A DNA stretch of 64,000 nucleotides. It comes from Mycobacterium sp. Lineage in GTDB: Bacteria > Actinomycetota > Actinomycetes > Mycobacteriales > Mycobacteriaceae. Under the pieces are notes generated by a model. The model ran no database searches and had not been told where the DNA came from. It saw only the letters and a program-made list of their open reading frames with translations. The DNA is taken from contig JAGQTV010000009.1 of NCBI GenBank assembly GCA_020438845.1, positions 124,001 to 188,000 on the forward strand. The letters are read 5' to 3'. Positions within the stretch are counted from its first letter, which is position 1, and every line of letters begins with the position of its first letter. The position numbers and the translations under genes were made by a program. Below, one piece after another: positions 61,885 to 64,000 of the stretch.

Positions 61885-62787
61885 TCAGGCTCGCGGGTGG
61901 GCTTGGTCGTGCACCGCCCGCAGCCTGGCCACTGTGACGTGGGTGTAGAGCTGCGTGGTGGCCAGCGTCGAGTGGCCCAGCAGTTCCTGCACCACGCGCA
62001 GATCGGCGCCGCCTTCGAGTAGGTGGGTGGCCGCGCTGTGCCGCAGGCCGTGCGGACCGATGTCCGGGGCGCCGGGTACCGCCCCGACCGTCTGGTGCAC
62101 CACCGTGCGGGCCTGGCGGGGGTCGAGACGACGCCCGCGCGGGCCCAGCAGTAGAGCCGGACCGGAGCTGGAGGTGGCCAGGGCAGGTCTGCCCTCGGAC
62201 AGCCAGGCATCCAAGGCGGTGTGCGCGGGCTTGCCGAACGGGACCGTGCGCTGCTTGTTGCCCTTGCCCAGGACCCGCAACAGCCTGCGCGCGGTGTCGA
62301 CGTCGTCGATGTCCAGTCCGCACAACTCGCTGACCCGGATTCCGGTGGCATAGAGCATCTCGACGATCAGCCGGTCGCGCAACGCAAGCGGGTCGCATTG
62401 TTCGGCACCGAGACTGGCCGCCTCCATCGCCGCCAGCGCCTGGTCCTGACGCAGCACCGACGGAAGAGTCCGCCGAGCCTTGGGCACCTGCAGCCTGGCC
62501 GCCGGGTCGTCGGCCAGCAGCCCACGCCGGGTAGCCCAGGCGGTGAAGGTCTTGACCGCCGAGGTGCGGCGAGCCAGCGTGGTTCGCGCCGCCCCGCCGC
62601 CGGCCTGGGCCGCAAGCCATGACCGCAGCATCGGCAGGCTCAACGCCCCGAGGCCGGCACCCGGAGCCCGGGAATCCAGGAAGGCGAAGAGCGACCGCAA
62701 GTCGGTCAGGTACGCCCGGCGAGTGTGCTCGGAACGGCCGCGCTCCAGAGCGAGGTACTCGGCGTACTCCTCCAGGATCGAATCCAC
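61885..62787 (-). CDS. xerC: Tyrosine recombinase XerC
   Basis: XerC resolves chromosome dimers at dif with XerD. The 300 residues include R151 ([12 protein letters not shown]), H246/R249 ([12 protein letters not shown]), H272 (LLGHSTL) and nucleophile Y281 (TTQLYTHV), and the N-terminal SAM-like domain. Length and place beside rpsB match the mycobacterial xerC, so it is not a mobile-element integrase. Confidence 0.93.
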   Translation of the reverse strand: MDSILEEYAEYLALERGRSEHTRRAYLTDLRSLFAFLDSRAPGAGLGALSLPMLRSWLAAQAGGGAARTTLARRTSAVKTFTAWATRRGLLADDPAARLQVPKARRTLPSVLRQDQALAAMEAASLGAEQCDPLALRDRLIVEMLYATGIRVSELCGLDIDDVDTARRLLRVLGKGNKQRTVPFGKPAHTALDAWLSEGRPALATSSSGPALLLGPRGRRLDPRQARTVVHQTVGAVPGAPDIGPHGLRHSAATHLLEGGADLRVVQELLGHSTLATTQLYTHVTVARLRAVHDQAHPRA

Positions 62788-62850
62788 TCCCCTACCGTCG
62801 CAGATGACCGCCGAGCAGGCGGGTCAGCGCAGCGGGTGTGTCTGCCCCCG

Positions 62851-63015
62851 CTACTTTCTGCGGAACCAGGCGCGACGGGGCTCGGCGGCAACATCACTGG
62901 TGTGGCCGCTGCACCACTGGCTCGCCGGAACGCTGCGGCGGACGGCATCGACATGCTGCCCGCAGCCCGACCAGGTGGTCTTCCCACAGGACCGACATTG
63001 AACGGAGCGGCACAT
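62851..63015 (-). CDS. Small cysteine-rich protein
   Basis: The 54-residue protein, from ATG 63015 with GAAAGGAATTGCTT upstream, has CRSVQCRSCGKTTWSGCGQH: C2, C7, C10 and C18 plus H21 and C35, a zinc-ribbon or metal-binding pattern. I recognise it as a conserved small protein of mycobacteria without known function. A palindrome (63058-63078) lies just upstream, suggesting metal-responsive control. Confidence 0.75.
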   Translation of the reverse strand: MCRSVQCRSCGKTTWSGCGQHVDAVRRSVPASQWCSGHTSDVAAEPRRAWFRRK

Positions 63016-63057
63016 AAGCAATTCCTTTCGAGGCAGGATCAATTCTTACGATCTTGT

Positions 63058-63078
63058 ATACCATACCCCCTATGGTAT
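63058..63078. promoter_or_regulatory. Perfect 8-5-8 palindrome, candidate CsoR/RicR-type operator
   Basis: ATACCATA-CCCCC-TATGGTAT lies between the divergent small Cys-rich gene and mmpS. GC-centred palindromes with TAC/GTA arms are typical of CsoR-family repressors. It overlaps the likely promoters of both genes. Family assignment is inference. Confidence 0.5.
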
Positions 63079-63136
63079 TAACCGGCGTCAGCCGTGGCAC
63101 AATACCGGCGACGGAAGAGCGACGTAAGGATCCGCA

Positions 63137-63568
63137 GTGTTCAACCTGCTGAAACGATTCTGGGTGGTGGTGTTGGTGGTGGTGGCCCTCATTGTGGCGG
63201 CAGCCGTGGTGGGCCGGCTTCGCACCTTCTTCGACACCGACCAGCCACTGGCTGCCGACGCCGGCAACCCCGACCTCATCGTTGCCTTCAACACCAAGCA
63301 GGTGACGTACGAGATCCTCGGCCCCCAATACAGCAGTGGGCGGGTCAGCTACCTCGACGACAACGGCAAGACCCATGAAGCAGGTTTCACCACCCTGCCG
63401 TGGTCGGTGACCGTGACGACGACCGACCCCGGCATGTTGGCCAATGTGGTGGCCCAAGGCGACAGCGGGACGCTGAGCTGCCGAATCCTGGTCAACGGCA
63501 AGGTGGTTGACGAGAACAGCGCCGCGGGCCGCGATGCCCAGGCCTTCTGTCTGGACAAAGCCGCATGA
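63137..63568 (+). CDS. MmpS family membrane accessory protein
   Basis: The 143-residue protein has one N-terminal membrane helix (LLKRFWVVVLVVVALIVAAAV) and the MmpS beta-sandwich (VTYEILGP, LPWSVTVTTTDPG, SCRILVNGKVVDE). MmpS proteins help MmpL exporters such as those moving siderophores or lipids. GTG 63137. Its stop overlaps the mmpL start (ATGA), so the two are one unit. Confidence 0.92.
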   Translation: MFNLLKRFWVVVLVVVALIVAAAVVGRLRTFFDTDQPLAADAGNPDLIVAFNTKQVTYEILGPQYSSGRVSYLDDNGKTHEAGFTTLPWSVTVTTTDPGMLANVVAQGDSGTLSCRILVNGKVVDENSAAGRDAQAFCLDKAA

Positions 63569-64000
63569 GCTCCCGACCGCCGATCCCCCGGACGATACGC
63601 ACCTTGGCGGTGCCGATCATCCTGGCTTGGGTGGCCTTGACCGCCGCACTGAACCTGCTGTTGCCGCAGGTTGAGATAGTCGGCAAGCACAACGCTGTGT
63701 CGATGTCGCCTCAGGACGCGCCCTCGGTCATCGCCGCCAAGCGGATCGGGGAGAAATTCCACGAATCCACCTCCGACAGCATCGCGATGGTCGTGCTCGT
63801 CGGTGATCAGCCCCTGGGCGAGCCCGCCCACCAGTACTACGACAAACTCGTCGCCAAACTGCAGGCCGACACCCGCCACGTCGAACATGTTCACAATTTC
63901 TGGGGCGACATGATCACCGCCGCGGGAGTGCAGAGCAGCGACGGCAAGGCCGCCTACGTCCAGTTGAACCTCGCCGGCGACCAGGGCAGCACCCAGGGCA
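63565..64000 (+). CDS. MmpL family RND transporter, N-terminal part (runs off the window)
   Basis: About 145 residues are present. The first helix (TIRTLAVPIILAWVALTAAL) is followed by VEIVGKHNAVSMSPQDAPS and the start of the first periplasmic (D1) domain, as in MmpL proteins. It exports lipids or siderophores with MmpS. Overlap with mmpS confirms the start. The cargo cannot be deduced. Confidence 0.92.
   Translation, partial: MSSRPPIPRTIRTLAVPIILAWVALTAALNLLLPQVEIVGKHNAVSMSPQDAPSVIAAKRIGEKFHESTSDSIAMVVLVGDQPLGEPAHQYYDKLVAKLQADTRHVEHVHNFWGDMITAAGVQSSDGKAAYVQLNLAGDQGSTQG

Noticed and set aside
61885..62787. Phage or ICE integrase
   Set aside because: Length, motifs and place beside rpsB identify the housekeeping XerC; no attachment site or phage genes are seen.

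Overview
The window is high-GC DNA from a mycobacterium, most likely a fast-growing Mycolicibacterium-type or other environmental species. It carries mqo, an MmpS/MmpL pair, a SigC-type ECF sigma factor, a Rip1-type site-2 protease, an Mpt83-like fasciclin lipoprotein and a MIRU-like repeat. From memory, the left edge (mqo and an alpha/beta hydrolase) and the right half (SDR-ALDH-glutamine amidotransferase-glnA4, then mapB, ispG, rip1, dxr, rlmN, cdsA, frr, pyrH, amiC, tsf, rpsB, xerC) follow the order of M. tuberculosis Rv2852c-Rv2854 and Rv2857c-Rv2894c. About 27 kb (1.3-28.9 kb) sits where M. tuberculosis has only mtr and nicT. I see no transposase, integrase of a mobile element, CRISPR array, tRNA or rRNA.

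Layout. 1-2.8 kb: mqo start, hydrolase, carotenoid oxygenase. 3.2-14.0 kb: a plus-strand run of a DUF4395 membrane protein, a secreted glycine-rich protein, a LuxE-like acyl-protein synthetase, a NifU/IscU-like protein, a cysteine desulfurase, an FtsX-type permease, its ATPase, a second near-identical permease, an acyl carrier protein and a fatty acyl-AMP ligase. A transglutaminase-like gene sits inside it on the other strand. Most plus-strand genes overlap by a few bases or nearly abut, so this looks like one pathway; I know of no described system with this composition and treat it as the main candidate. 14.0-24.5 kb: a metal locus with two NiCoT transporters (one behind a 39-bp dyad next to a Fur-family gene, the other behind a cobalamin riboswitch), a zinc-finger membrane protein, a CopD/CtaG protein, a copper chaperone, a copper P-type ATPase and sigC.

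24.5-34.9 kb: a minus-strand block of glnA4, amidotransferase, ALDH, SDR, TetR, a CYP102-type self-sufficient P450 and an SRPBCC protein, with an APC permease divergent from it; this suggests amine or polyamine catabolism coupled to an oxidation module. 35-44 kb: lipoprotein, cobQ, mapB, DUF1707 protein, a Rieske lipoprotein, a 26-bp hairpin repeat array, a secreted animal-type haem peroxidase and, divergent from it, a TetR regulator with a transmembrane helix and a proline-rich tail. 44.5-62.8 kb: conserved cell-wall, isoprenoid, phospholipid and translation genes, with two small leader ORFs formed by a 50-bp repeat between pyrH and frr. 62.8-64 kb: a small cysteine-rich protein, a palindromic operator candidate, mmpS and the start of mmpL.
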